Positions 1-5,997 of a stretch of DNA of 10,745 nt are shown here, in pieces. The notes beneath the pieces were generated by a model. That model was not told the DNA's origin and made no database searches. It was given only the letters and a program-made list of their open reading frames with translations. The position numbers and the translations under genes were made by a program. Every line of letters starts with the position of its first letter. Position 1 is the first letter of the stretch. Location of the stretch: positions 1 through 10,745 of the forward strand of contig CAKPXP010000028.1 of the NCBI GenBank assembly GCA_934202005.1, given 5' to 3'. The DNA is from an uncultured Selenomonas sp. GTDB lineage: Bacteria; Bacillota; Negativicutes; Selenomonadales; Selenomonadaceae.

Positions 1-28
1 TATTACCTCATCCGTTTCGGCTTGTCAA
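1..28 (-). promoter_or_regulatory. Promoter P2 of a leftward stable-RNA-like transcription unit (cut by window edge)
   Basis: Read on the minus strand, a consensus -35 TTGACA (23-28) is followed after exactly 17 nt by TAATA, whose sixth base lies outside the window. Upstream (29-50) is A/T-rich and resembles an UP element. It is the second of two near-identical promoters 126 nt apart. The gene it drives lies beyond the left edge. Tandem consensus promoters with UP-like DNA are typical of rRNA operons, so an rRNA operon is the likely client, but that is an inference. Confidence 0.75.
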
Positions 29-125
29 GAACTTTTTGAATTTATTTTCGCAAGCTCTCAGCGCCGTCTGGGATTCGGCTGCCGGCGGCTTTTGCGCTCG
101 TGGCTATCTGCCGCCGACTCGTAAT

Positions 126-154
126 ATATTACACGCTCCCCGCCTTGTTGTCAA
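126..154 (-). promoter_or_regulatory. Promoter P1 of the same leftward unit
   Basis: On the minus strand the -35 box TTGACA (149-154) and the -10 box TAATAT (126-131) are separated by 17 nt. The stretch just upstream (155-193) is rich in A and T tracts, like an UP element, and overlaps the terminator tail of the preceding gene. Transcription should start near 118-119. The P1 transcript would carry a GC hairpin with arms at 83-89 and 110-116 before reaching P2. There is no coding region between P1 and the window edge, as expected for a long stable-RNA leader. Confidence 0.8.
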
Positions 155-186
155 CACTTGTTTTGCGTTTTGTAGAAAAAAAATAC

Positions 187-220
187 AAAAAAATTCCCCA
201 TCCATTCCTGAACAGGGAAT
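187..220 (-). terminator. Rho-independent terminator of the secreted-protein gene
   Basis: On the minus strand the arms ATTCCC (215-220) and GGGAAT (193-198) enclose a 16-nt loop and are followed by seven T residues (complement of the A run 187-193). It lies 57 nt past the stop of the gene ending at 277. The stem is only six base pairs but the T tract is strong. It also shields the stable-RNA promoters from read-through. Confidence 0.6.
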
Positions 221-276
221 CCTTTCCTCTTTTCGGGTGCTACCACTCGGCACTTACGAAATAAGATTCTGCGGCC

Positions 277-1332
277 TCATCCTTCGATGCGCAGATCCGG
301 GAGCGCGGCATACTCCTGTGCTCTGGCTTCTGCTGCTGCCTGCTGGCGCGCAGCTTCTTCCGCAGCACGCTTTGCCTGCGCTGCTTTCTGCTTGCGCTGC
401 TTCGCTTCTGCCTTTGTTTCCTTCTTTGCCTTGCCCGCAACGCGTTCCTTGATGGCCTCGATTTCCGCAGCGCTGCGCTTTGTGTGCCGCGCCACCTGGT
501 TCGCCGCAAGTTCATCCTGCAGACGCTGTTCAGCAGCGCGTTCTTCATCCGTCACCTGATGCAGACCACGTGTGTACGTCAGCGCGAGCTCGCGTTTATC
601 GCAGCCGTCGCTGTCGCTGTACGTCTCGACGACGGTCAGCGTGTCGCCAACGAGCTTCGTCACCTGATAACTGCGCTGGATGGTACGCGCATGCGTCTCA
701 TTGTTTCCCGCGGCATCGGCCTCATCGTAGCGCGAAAACCACGGCCAGAGCTGATCCTCAAGATCACTTTTTGCGACAGGACGATCCTCGTAGCTGCGTA
801 CCATGATGGTTTCCGCCGCAGGCGCAAAGGTCAGGACGCCGGCGCTGTCCCGCTTGACCTCGGCTTTCGCCGTAAAGGAATCCGTACGGTCGCGGTTCTT
901 GAGGAACTGCCGCAGATCGACACTCTCCTTCGGCTCGAACAAGAGCGTGCCATCGACATAGAGAAACGATACCTCCTGGTCGCCGAGCCGCGTGAGCTGC
1001 CACGCACCGACGAGATCCTTATACTCGATGGATGCTGCTGTCTGCTGCGCTTCTTTCAAAGCTGCCGCGGCACTCTCCTCCGCTTGTGCAGCTTTCTGCA
1101 AAATCTTCTCCGCCGCAGCGTCTGCCTTCCCCTTCGATTCCTGCTTTTCCTCCGCCGGCTGCGCCTTTTTGTCCGCTTCCTTCCGTGCGCCACCCTCGTT
1201 TGCCTGCTGCATCGCCTTGATCGCGGCAGCCGGGAGGAATTCAAACATCCCCTCCTGCGAGGCAAATCCTGTCACGGGCATCATGAGCAAAGCCGCCGAG
1301 AGCAACACACCACTTGCATATTTTTTCTTCAT
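277..1332 (-). CDS. Putative secreted protein with Ala/Lys/Glu-rich helical arms, family not recognised
   Basis: The product is 351 aa. Residues 1-24 form a Sec signal peptide: KKK, a hydrophobic stretch, then a likely cut after GFA. Residues 35-100 are an Ala/Lys/Glu/Gln-rich, probably coiled-coil segment. Residues 103-258 look beta-rich, opening with an LVGAWQL-like strand and containing a single Cys244. This resembles a small lipocalin-like or META-type barrel, but I cannot assign a family. Residues 262-342 are a second, strongly basic Ala/Lys/Arg/Glu-rich helix ending in a short LPDLRIEG tail. The start at 1332 is chosen because AGGAGG (complement of 1341-1346) lies 8 nt upstream and a signal peptide follows at once; an upstream ATG at 1401 lacks both. 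It stands alone between two terminators. The helical arms suggest contact with cell wall or a partner protein, which is speculation. Confidence 0.8.
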   Translation of the reverse strand: MKKKYASGVLLSAALLMMPVTGFASQEGMFEFLPAAAIKAMQQANEGGARKEADKKAQPAEEKQESKGKADAAAEKILQKAAQAEESAAAALKEAQQTAASIEYKDLVGAWQLTRLGDQEVSFLYVDGTLLFEPKESVDLRQFLKNRDRTDSFTAKAEVKRDSAGVLTFAPAAETIMVRSYEDRPVAKSDLEDQLWPWFSRYDEADAAGNNETHARTIQRSYQVTKLVGDTLTVVETYSDSDGCDKRELALTYTRGLHQVTDEERAAEQRLQDELAANQVARHTKRSAAEIEAIKERVAGKAKKETKAEAKQRKQKAAQAKRAAEEAARQQAAAEARAQEYAALPDLRIEG

Positions 1333-1444
1333 TTTCACGACCTCCTGTGCCGTCCGAATCATTCCCCATGTATCGCAATGCAAACACACGATCTTGTACA
1401 TGCCTTATCTTTGCTTTATTCTCGTCCTGTCATCTCTTTCCCTG

Positions 1445-1472
1445 CTTATAAATATTTCATGATTTGTACCAA
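1445..1472 (-). promoter_or_regulatory. Candidate promoter for the secreted-protein gene
   Basis: Minus strand: TTGGTA (1467-1472), 16 nt, then TATAAG (1445-1450). The -10 matches five of six consensus bases and the -35 four of six. It sits between the rlmH terminator and the gene start, giving a leader of about 105 nt. A short inverted repeat (TTACC/GGTAA, 1479-1490) lies just upstream. It is the best candidate I see but is not strong. Confidence 0.35.
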
Positions 1473-1488
1473 GATACATTACCGTGGT

Positions 1489-1525
1489 AAAAAACTGCCG
1501 CCCGCAGAATGTCTGCAGGCGGCAG
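1489..1525 (-). terminator. Rho-independent terminator of the walJ-htrA-rlmH unit
   Basis: Arms CTGCCGCC (1495-1502) and GGCGGCAG (1518-1525) continue inward as GCAGA/TCTGC around a 3-nt loop. On the minus strand the stem is followed by six Ts (complement of 1489-1494). It begins 11 nt after the rlmH stop codon. Confidence 0.9.
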
Positions 1526-1536
1526 CTGGCTAGTGC

Positions 1537-2016
1537 TTACCAATGATATTTTTCGCCGCGGCTGATCTTGAACGCGCGGTAGATCTGCTCGACGAGGAGC
1601 AGCCGCACCATCTGGTGCGTGAATGTGAACCTGGAAAAGGAGAGGCGGCAGTCGGCGGCGGCGCGCACCTCCTCTGAGAGGCCGAACGCACCGCCGATGA
1701 GAAAGGCGATGCTGCTCTTCCCCTGCAGCGCGAGTGCGTCGAGGCGCGCCGAGAGCTCCTCCGAGCTCAGTTCGCGGCCAAAGACATCGAGCACGATGAG
1801 ATAGCTCCCCTGTGGCACCTGGCGGAGCAGACGCTCGCCCTCCCGCATGAGGACTTGTTTCTTCTCCGCCGCCGAAGGCTCAGCCGGCATTTTCTCCTCG
1901 TGGATCTCACGGATCTCGAAGCTGCAGAAGGGCGTGAGGCGTTTCTGGAACTCCGCAATCCCCTGCGAGAGGTATTTCTCCTTGAGCTTTCCCGCGCAGA
2001 CGACGGTGATGCGCAT
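1537..2016 (-). CDS. rlmH: 23S rRNA pseudouridine-1915 N3-methyltransferase RlmH
   Basis: The product is 159 aa, the normal length for this SPOUT-class enzyme. RlmH uses S-adenosylmethionine to methylate N3 of pseudouridine 1915 in helix 69 of 23S rRNA, acting as a homodimer on the assembled ribosome. Visible signatures are the cofactor-binding knot loop LIGGAFGLS (106-114), the FTHQMVRLLLVEQIYRAFKI helix (132-151) and the C-terminal RGEKYHW, matching the family's RGxxYHK/R end. Its ATG overlaps the htrA stop as TGATG, so translation is probably coupled. It is the last gene before the terminator. In Bacillus the orthologue (YydA) also lies near walJ and htrC, which supports the assignment. 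Confidence 0.97.
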   Translation of the reverse strand: MRITVVCAGKLKEKYLSQGIAEFQKRLTPFCSFEIREIHEEKMPAEPSAAEKKQVLMREGERLLRQVPQGSYLIVLDVFGRELSSEELSARLDALALQGKSSIAFLIGGAFGLSEEVRAAADCRLSFSRFTFTHQMVRLLLVEQIYRAFKISRGEKYHW

Positions 2017-3137
2017 CAGTTGTTATCCTGCGGTATTTCCTCGAGCGTGACGTCCGCCGTGTCCTCGCTGCCGTTGCGGTCATAGGTGATCTTCACGGTC
2101 TCGCCGATCTTGTGCTCGCCGACAGCGGCGCGCAGTTCGGAGACGGTGTTGACCTCCTTGTCATCGACCTTGAGGATGATGTCGCCGCGCTGCAGGCCAG
2201 CCTTGCCGCAGGGGCCGTTGAGCGTGACCTTGAAGATGAATACGCCCTTGTCGATGTTGAGCTGGTAGCCGTAGCGGGCCGCCGTGTTCGGATCGAATAC
2301 GGAGACGCCGAGGTACGGGCGCGCGACGTAGCCCTTGTCCATGAGTTCCTCAACGACGGTGCGCACGGTGTTGATGGGGATGGCGAACCCCATGCCCTCA
2401 ACGCCGGAGGCTGCGACCTTCGCGCTGTTGATGCCGATGACCTGCCCGTCCGCATTGACGAGCGCGCCGCCCGAGTTGCCCGGGCTGATGGCGGCATCCG
2501 TCTGCAGGAGCTTCACGCGGCGGTCGGAGATGTCGAGCGTGCGGTTGAGCGCACTGATGACGCCGGAGGTCACGCTGCCCTGGAACTCGAGGCCCATCGG
2601 GTTGCCGATGGCGATGGCCGGTTCACCGACGACGATCTTGTCCGAGTCGCCGAAGACGGCCTCAGGGAGGTCATTCGCGTTGACCTTCACGACGGCGAGG
2701 TCGGTGAGCGCGTCAGCACCGACGACCTTGCCCTTGAGCGAGCGCCCGTCCGCGAGCGAGACGATGAGCTCCTTCGCGCCGTCGATGACGTGGTTGTTCG
2801 TGACGATGTAGCCGTCCTTGCGGAAGATCACGCCGGAGCCGACACCCTCCGTCTCCACGGGATTGTTGAACCAGTCGCGCGCGACGGCCTTGTTCGTGAT
2901 GCCGACGACCGTCGGGCCGATGGCCTTTGCGGCGCGCACAGCCGGGGTGTTGCGCGCATCGGAGATGCCCTCGGTCTGCGCGGATGAGGCGGGCGCCGCT
3001 GCCATGATGCCGGAGCTCGCACTCGATGACGAGGTTGCATTGCCCGCCGAGCAGCCGGAGAACGAGACGGCAGCGAACGCGAGCATGACGGCGCCCGCGA
3101 GCGCCGCGTGTTTCTTATGCTGGAATAACGATTTCAT
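2016..3137 (-). CDS. htrA: HtrA/DegP-type S1C serine protease, predicted lipoprotein
   Basis: The product is 373 aa. It begins with a lipoprotein-type signal (basic H7-K8-K9-H10, hydrophobic 11-26, lipobox FSGC with Cys29), then a Ser/Ala-rich linker to about residue 57, a trypsin-like domain (about 65-255) and one PDZ domain (about 268-368). The catalytic triad is His116 (TNNHVIDGA), Asp146 (LTDLAVVKV) and Ser222 (SPGNSGGAL). The start at 3137 is chosen because GGAGGGG (3144-3150) lies 6 nt upstream; the open frame continues further up but without these signals. Such proteases degrade or refold damaged envelope proteins. One PDZ domain and the walJ/rlmH neighbours fit the HtrC/YyxA branch of Bacillus. 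Lipid anchoring in place of the N-terminal membrane helix common in Bacillus homologues is worth noting. Confidence 0.95.
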   Translation of the reverse strand: MKSLFQHKKHAALAGAVMLAFAAVSFSGCSAGNATSSSSASSGIMAAAPASSAQTEGISDARNTPAVRAAKAIGPTVVGITNKAVARDWFNNPVETEGVGSGVIFRKDGYIVTNNHVIDGAKELIVSLADGRSLKGKVVGADALTDLAVVKVNANDLPEAVFGDSDKIVVGEPAIAIGNPMGLEFQGSVTSGVISALNRTLDISDRRVKLLQTDAAISPGNSGGALVNADGQVIGINSAKVAASGVEGMGFAIPINTVRTVVEELMDKGYVARPYLGVSVFDPNTAARYGYQLNIDKGVFIFKVTLNGPCGKAGLQRGDIILKVDDKEVNTVSELRAAVGEHKIGETVKITYDRNGSEDTADVTLEEIPQDNN

Positions 3138-3231
3138 GACTTTCCCCTCCATACCGTATATCATGCAGGCCTGCGGCCATCCCGCGCCGGGCGCTGACCT
3201 GCGAGCGCCTCCCCGCGCTGGCGCGCGGGAC
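3138..3231 (-). other. walJ-htrA spacer with GC hairpin
   Basis: This 94-nt gap holds a perfect 7-bp hairpin, CCCGCGC (3212-3218) with GCGCGGG (3223-3229), just after the walJ stop, and the 10-bp palindrome GCAGGCCTGC (3165-3174) nearer htrA. Neither is followed by a T tract on the minus strand, so full termination is unlikely. Attenuation or an mRNA processing point is possible. I see no convincing promoter here. Confidence 0.5.
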
Positions 3232-3981
3232 TCAATGCAGCCGCACGGGCTGTTCCTGCGAGGCGACGGCGAGCGGCACGTCGATGCCCTGCCGCGCGAG
3301 GATGGTCGCGACGGTCTCTCGCGCGAGCTCCGGGCGGTTGTTCTCCGCCGAAAGGTGCGCGAGGAATACCTGCTGCGGCGGCCTCTGCAGCCGCGCGATG
3401 GCCCAGGCGGCATCCGCATTCGCGAGATGGCCGCGCGTGCCGAGGATGCGGCGCTTGAGCGGCCACGGATAGCGCCCCTCCTTGAGCACGGCGGGGTCGT
3501 GGTTCGCCTCGAGCACGAGGACGTCCGCACCGTCGAGTGCCGCCTGCACGCTGCTCGTGACAAAGCCGAGATCCGTGCAGGTCGTCACCTGCCGCGTCCC
3601 CGTGATGCGGTAGCCGACGGGGTCGGCGGCATCGTGTGGGATGGAAAACGGCATGATCTGCACGCCTGCGATCCGGAACGCGCCCGCCGCCTCACGGCGC
3701 AACGCCTCCGGAATCTCAGGCGGCAGCTGCGCGAGCGTCGCCCGCCGCGAGTAGATGGGCAGCTGGTACCATTTCGTGAGCGTGCGCAACCCCGCGATGT
3801 GGTCGCTGTGCTCGTGCGTGATGAGCACGGCGTCGAGGTCGGCCGCGTCGACGCCCTCGGCGGCGAGCGCCTTTTTGATGCGCGTCGCGCTGATGCCCGC
3901 GTCGATGAGCAGCCGCACGCCGTCCATCGCGACGAATACCGCGTTGCCCTTGCTGCCGCTCGCGAGTACCGATACCTGCAT
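3232..3981 (-). CDS. walJ: WalJ/YycJ-family metallo-beta-lactamase-fold hydrolase
   Basis: The product is 249 aa, close to the usual 260 aa of the YycJ/WalJ family. The metal-binding motif HEHSDH (56-61) is intact. Further likely ligands are His116, Asp137 (CTDLG) and His209, followed by the LSAENN signature (211-215), characteristic of this family. AGGAG lies 7 nt before the ATG at 3981. WalJ is a cytoplasmic, probably two-metal phosphodiesterase or nuclease linked in Bacillus and streptococci (VicX) to cell-wall stress control and to coordination of cell division with DNA replication; its substrate is not settled. The walJ-htrA-rlmH order matches the 3' end of the Bacillus wal operon, but the two-component genes walRK are not upstream here. 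Confidence 0.93.
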   Translation of the reverse strand: MQVSVLASGSKGNAVFVAMDGVRLLIDAGISATRIKKALAAEGVDAADLDAVLITHEHSDHIAGLRTLTKWYQLPIYSRRATLAQLPPEIPEALRREAAGAFRIAGVQIMPFSIPHDAADPVGYRITGTRQVTTCTDLGFVTSSVQAALDGADVLVLEANHDPAVLKEGRYPWPLKRRILGTRGHLANADAAWAIARLQRPPQQVFLAHLSAENNRPELARETVATILARQGIDVPLAVASQEQPVRLH

Positions 3982-4008
3982 GTCCTAGCTCCTATCCTAT
4001 GCCTTGAA

Positions 4009-4030
4009 GATGTAAAATAGATGTAAAATA
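4009..4030. repeat. Two perfect tandem copies of an 11-bp AT-rich unit
   Basis: GATGTAAAATA occurs twice without a gap (4009-4019, 4020-4030) in the 65-nt spacer between clpX and walJ. On the minus strand each copy contains TTTACAT, a -35-like element, but no -10 lies at a fitting distance. It may be a regulator site or simple replication slippage. Confidence 0.6.
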
Positions 4031-4046
4031 TATGGAGATGCGTGCC

Positions 4047-5330
4047 TCAGGCGATCTCCTCCACGCGCGGTTTCTCGTGCGCCGTGATGCACTCCTTCGT
4101 GATCGTGACCTTGCGCTTCGCGTCGGACTTCGGGATCTCGTACATGATGTCGAGCATGACGTCCTCGATGATGCCCTTGAGGCTGCGTGCGCCCGTCTTG
4201 CGCTCGATGGCCTTCTGCGCGACGGCGCGCAGCGCGTCCTCCTCGAACACGAGCGTGACGCCATCCATCGCGAGCAACTTCTCATACTGCTTCACGGGCG
4301 CATTCTTCGGCTCGGTCAGGATGCGCAGCAGCGCGTCCTCGTCGAGCGTCTCGAGCGTGCAGATGACGGGCAGACGACCGATAATCTCGGGGATGATGCC
4401 GTACTCCATGAGATCCTCCGGGCGCACCTGATGGATGAGCTCGTCGAACTTCGGCTGCTCGTCCTTGCCCTGCACCTCGGCGCCGAAGCCGATGGAGCTC
4501 GCCTTTTGCAGGCGCTTCGCGATGATCTTCTCGATGCCGACGAACGCGCCGCCGACGATGAAGAGCACATTTCTCGTATCGACCTTGATGGTCGGCGCCT
4601 CGGGGTGCTTGCGCTGACCGCGCGCCGTGAACTCGACGACGCTGCCCTCGAGCATCTTGAGCAGCGCCTGCTGCACGCCCTCATGGCCGGGATCCGCCGT
4701 GATGGAGTTGTTCGCACCCGACTTGCGCGCGATCTTGTCGAACTCGTCAAGATAGATGATGCCGTGCTCCGCCTTCTCGATATCTTTGTCCGCCGCGTAG
4801 TAGAGATTGCGCACGGCGACCTCGACATCCGCGCCGACGAAGCCGGCCTCCGTGAGGCTCGAGGCGTCCGTCACCGCGAACGGGATGTCGAGTAGCTTCG
4901 AGAGATGCGAGAGCAGCGCCGTCTTGCCGCAGCCCGACGGGCCGAGCATAATGACGTTCGACTTCTCGATCTCCGTGCCGTCATCGTTCTGATAGCCGTA
5001 CTTCATGCGCTTGTAGTGGTTGTAGACCGCGACGGAGAGCACCTTCTTCGCATGATCCTGGTTGATGATATATTCATCGAGATACTGCTTGATGATATGC
5101 GGCTTGTTCTTCTCGAGCATCTCGTCGAGCTGGTCGGCGAACGCCTTTTTCTCCGACTTCGCCGCCGCGGCGTCGTGCTCGTCGAGGAAACGGTTGATCT
5201 CCCGCACGCAGTTCTTGCAGATGGCAAAGCCCGTGTTCGGATCGAAAATCGGCATATCATACTGGTCATGCACATCAATGACGCGCTTGCAGAAGCTGCA
5301 CTGATGCTGGATTCCTTTTTTCTCTGGCAT
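4047..5330 (-). CDS. clpX: Divergent ClpX-type AAA+ unfoldase
   Basis: The product is 427 aa, the normal ClpX length. Order: four-Cys zinc-binding domain (C11, C14, C38, C41), Walker A GPSGCGKT (130-137), pore-1 loop GFVG (163-166), Walker B IIYLDEFDK (191-199), RKH pore loop (240-242), ClpP-docking IGF loop (280-282) and sensor-2 motif GARSL. ClpX hexamers unfold tagged proteins and feed them to ClpP; the intact IGF loop suggests ClpP partnership. It differs from textbook ClpX: Phe replaces the substrate-gripping Tyr of GYVG, Walker A lacks the usual GPTGSGKT form, Walker B has DEF not DEI, and the cysteine pairs are 23 rather than 18 residues apart. No clpP, tig or lon is beside it. It may be a second ClpX paralogue. 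AAAGGA precedes the ATG at 5330, which has its own promoter. Confidence 0.9.
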   Translation of the reverse strand: MPEKKGIQHQCSFCKRVIDVHDQYDMPIFDPNTGFAICKNCVREINRFLDEHDAAAAKSEKKAFADQLDEMLEKNKPHIIKQYLDEYIINQDHAKKVLSVAVYNHYKRMKYGYQNDDGTEIEKSNVIMLGPSGCGKTALLSHLSKLLDIPFAVTDASSLTEAGFVGADVEVAVRNLYYAADKDIEKAEHGIIYLDEFDKIARKSGANNSITADPGHEGVQQALLKMLEGSVVEFTARGQRKHPEAPTIKVDTRNVLFIVGGAFVGIEKIIAKRLQKASSIGFGAEVQGKDEQPKFDELIHQVRPEDLMEYGIIPEIIGRLPVICTLETLDEDALLRILTEPKNAPVKQYEKLLAMDGVTLVFEEDALRAVAQKAIERKTGARSLKGIIEDVMLDIMYEIPKSDAKRKVTITKECITAHEKPRVEEIA

Positions 5331-5364
5331 ACGTGTTCCTTTCTCAAAAAAGAGCTTTCCCCCT

Positions 5365-5393
5365 ATTATTGCCCATCAGAGGGATTTTTTCAA
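5365..5393 (-). promoter_or_regulatory. Promoter of the clpX-walJ-htrA-rlmH unit
   Basis: Minus strand: TTGAAA (5388-5393), 17-nt spacer, AATAAT (5365-5370); each box has five of six consensus bases. Predicted start is near 5358, giving a short leader of about 28 nt. No CIRCE (HrcA) or CtsR operator is seen next to it, so there is no sequence sign of heat-shock control. Confidence 0.65.
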
Positions 5394-5399
5394 GCCTGC

Positions 5400-5428
5400 T
5401 TGCACAGAACTTTTCGCTGTGCTATAAT
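5400..5428 (+). promoter_or_regulatory. Strong extended -10 promoter of rpmE
   Basis: TTGCAC (5400-5405), 17-nt spacer, and a perfect TATAAT (5423-5428) preceded by TGC, an extended -10. Transcription should begin near 5435, leaving a leader of about 137 nt. It is back-to-back with the clpX promoter; the two -35 boxes are 6 nt apart. Confidence 0.9.
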
Positions 5429-5435
5429 ATTTCAG

Positions 5436-5560
5436 TACTGGACGCTAGGCGTCTGGTTCCAAGGTCGTTGCGACCGGCTATTCCCCAGAACGGGAAGCTA
5501 GGTCTAAACCAAGCTTGCGCATAGCTTGCTTGTATCAATTCCCAGTCTTTGGGGAAAAGC
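5436..5560 (+). promoter_or_regulatory. Structured 5' leader of rpmE
   Basis: The leader contains a row of short hairpins: GACGC/GCGTC (5441-5453), GGTCG/CGACC (5463-5475), TTCCC/GGGAA (5481-5496) and a second TTCCC/GGGAA pair (5539-5556) just before the ribosome binding site GAGGTG (5561-5566). The two TTCCC/GGGAA pairs can exchange partners, so a switch is possible. A direct repeat AGCTTGC occurs at 5512-5518 and 5523-5529. Ribosomal protein leaders often bind their own product, and L31 autoregulation through its leader is known in E. coli. It does not match any leader family I can recall. Confidence 0.4.
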
Positions 5561-5572
5561 GAGGTGTAAGGA

Positions 5573-5773
5573 ATGAAACAGGATATCCATCCGAAGTACT
5601 ACGAGGCTACGGTCACCTGCGGCTGTGGCAACACGTTCAAGACGGGCTCCACGAAGCCGGAGCTCCGCGTCGATGTCTGCTCCAAGTGCCATCCGTTCTT
5701 CACGGGGCGTCAGCGCGACGTCGCAGCGGGCGGCCGCATCGAGAAGTTCAACAAGCGCTACGGCAAGAAATAA
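5573..5773 (+). CDS. rpmE: 50S ribosomal protein L31, zinc-binding (C+) form
   Basis: The product is 66 aa, the standard length. L31 bridges the large subunit to the small-subunit head near 5S rRNA. The zinc-binding cysteines are present: C16 and C18 (TCGCGN) and C36 and C39 (CSKC), followed by HPFFTG, so this is the zinc-containing RpmE and not the Cys-free RpmE2/YtjA form made under zinc starvation. The ATG is set by GAGGTG 6 nt upstream. The gene has its own strong promoter and terminator and is thus separate from the following yqhQ-prfA cluster. In many Firmicutes rho precedes rpmE; here that place is taken by the divergent clpX. Confidence 0.98.
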   Translation: MKQDIHPKYYEATVTCGCGNTFKTGSTKPELRVDVCSKCHPFFTGRQRDVAAGGRIEKFNKRYGKK

Positions 5774-5787
5774 GCGTCGCCGCTTCA

Positions 5788-5823
5788 GGGCCGCGCGGGC
5801 TATACGTCCGCGCGGCCCTTTTT
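5788..5823 (+). terminator. Rho-independent terminator of rpmE
   Basis: A perfect 11-bp stem, GGGCCGCGCGG (5788-5798) with CCGCGCGGCCC (5808-5818), has a 9-nt loop and is followed by five Ts. It starts 14 nt after the rpmE stop. Confidence 0.95.
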
Positions 5824-5901
5824 CGTATGCGGCGCGAAACCGCCAGCGAGAGCGCTGCGCACGGGCCGCGCCGAGAGACGCCCGCACGCCTCATTCCCGG
5901 C

Positions 5902-5940
5902 GCGGCGCGGCGCTAAAACACGCCGCGCCGCTAGTCTTTT
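5902..5940 (+). terminator. Second terminator-like hairpin before yqhQ
   Basis: GCGGCGCGGCG (5902-5912) pairs perfectly with CGCCGCGCCGC (5921-5931) around an 8-nt loop; the tail TAGTCTTTT is only moderately T-rich. The 78 nt between the two hairpins (5824-5901) is GC-rich and holds nothing I recognise. The pair would make rpmE insulation very tight. Confidence 0.65.
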
Positions 5941-5949
5941 CCCCTGTTT

Positions 5950-5997
5950 TATGATAGAGTAGAGGCAAATAAAATCTTATCAGGAAGGAGCTTTCCT
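5950..5997 (+). promoter_or_regulatory. Candidate yqhQ promoter and partly folded ribosome binding site
   Basis: An AT-rich stretch after the second terminator contains TATGAT (5950-5955) and TAAAAT (5970-5975) as possible -10 boxes, but neither has a recognisable -35. A promoter is expected here because two terminators precede it. The ribosome binding site AAGGAG (5985-5990) is 7 nt from the ATG and lies in a small hairpin, AGGAAG (5982-5987) with TTTCCT (5992-5997), ending at the start codon. Confidence 0.4.

Noticed and set aside
3138..3563. N-terminal extension of the htrA open frame
   Set aside because: It overlaps the end of walJ and gives an Arg/Ser-rich low-complexity sequence; the lipoprotein signal and GGAGGGG fix the start at 3137.
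2112..4895. Long plus-strand open frames opposite htrA, walJ and clpX
   Set aside because: They are mirror frames produced by GC-rich codon bias of the minus-strand genes, with low-complexity Arg/Asp/Val-rich products and no ribosome binding sites.
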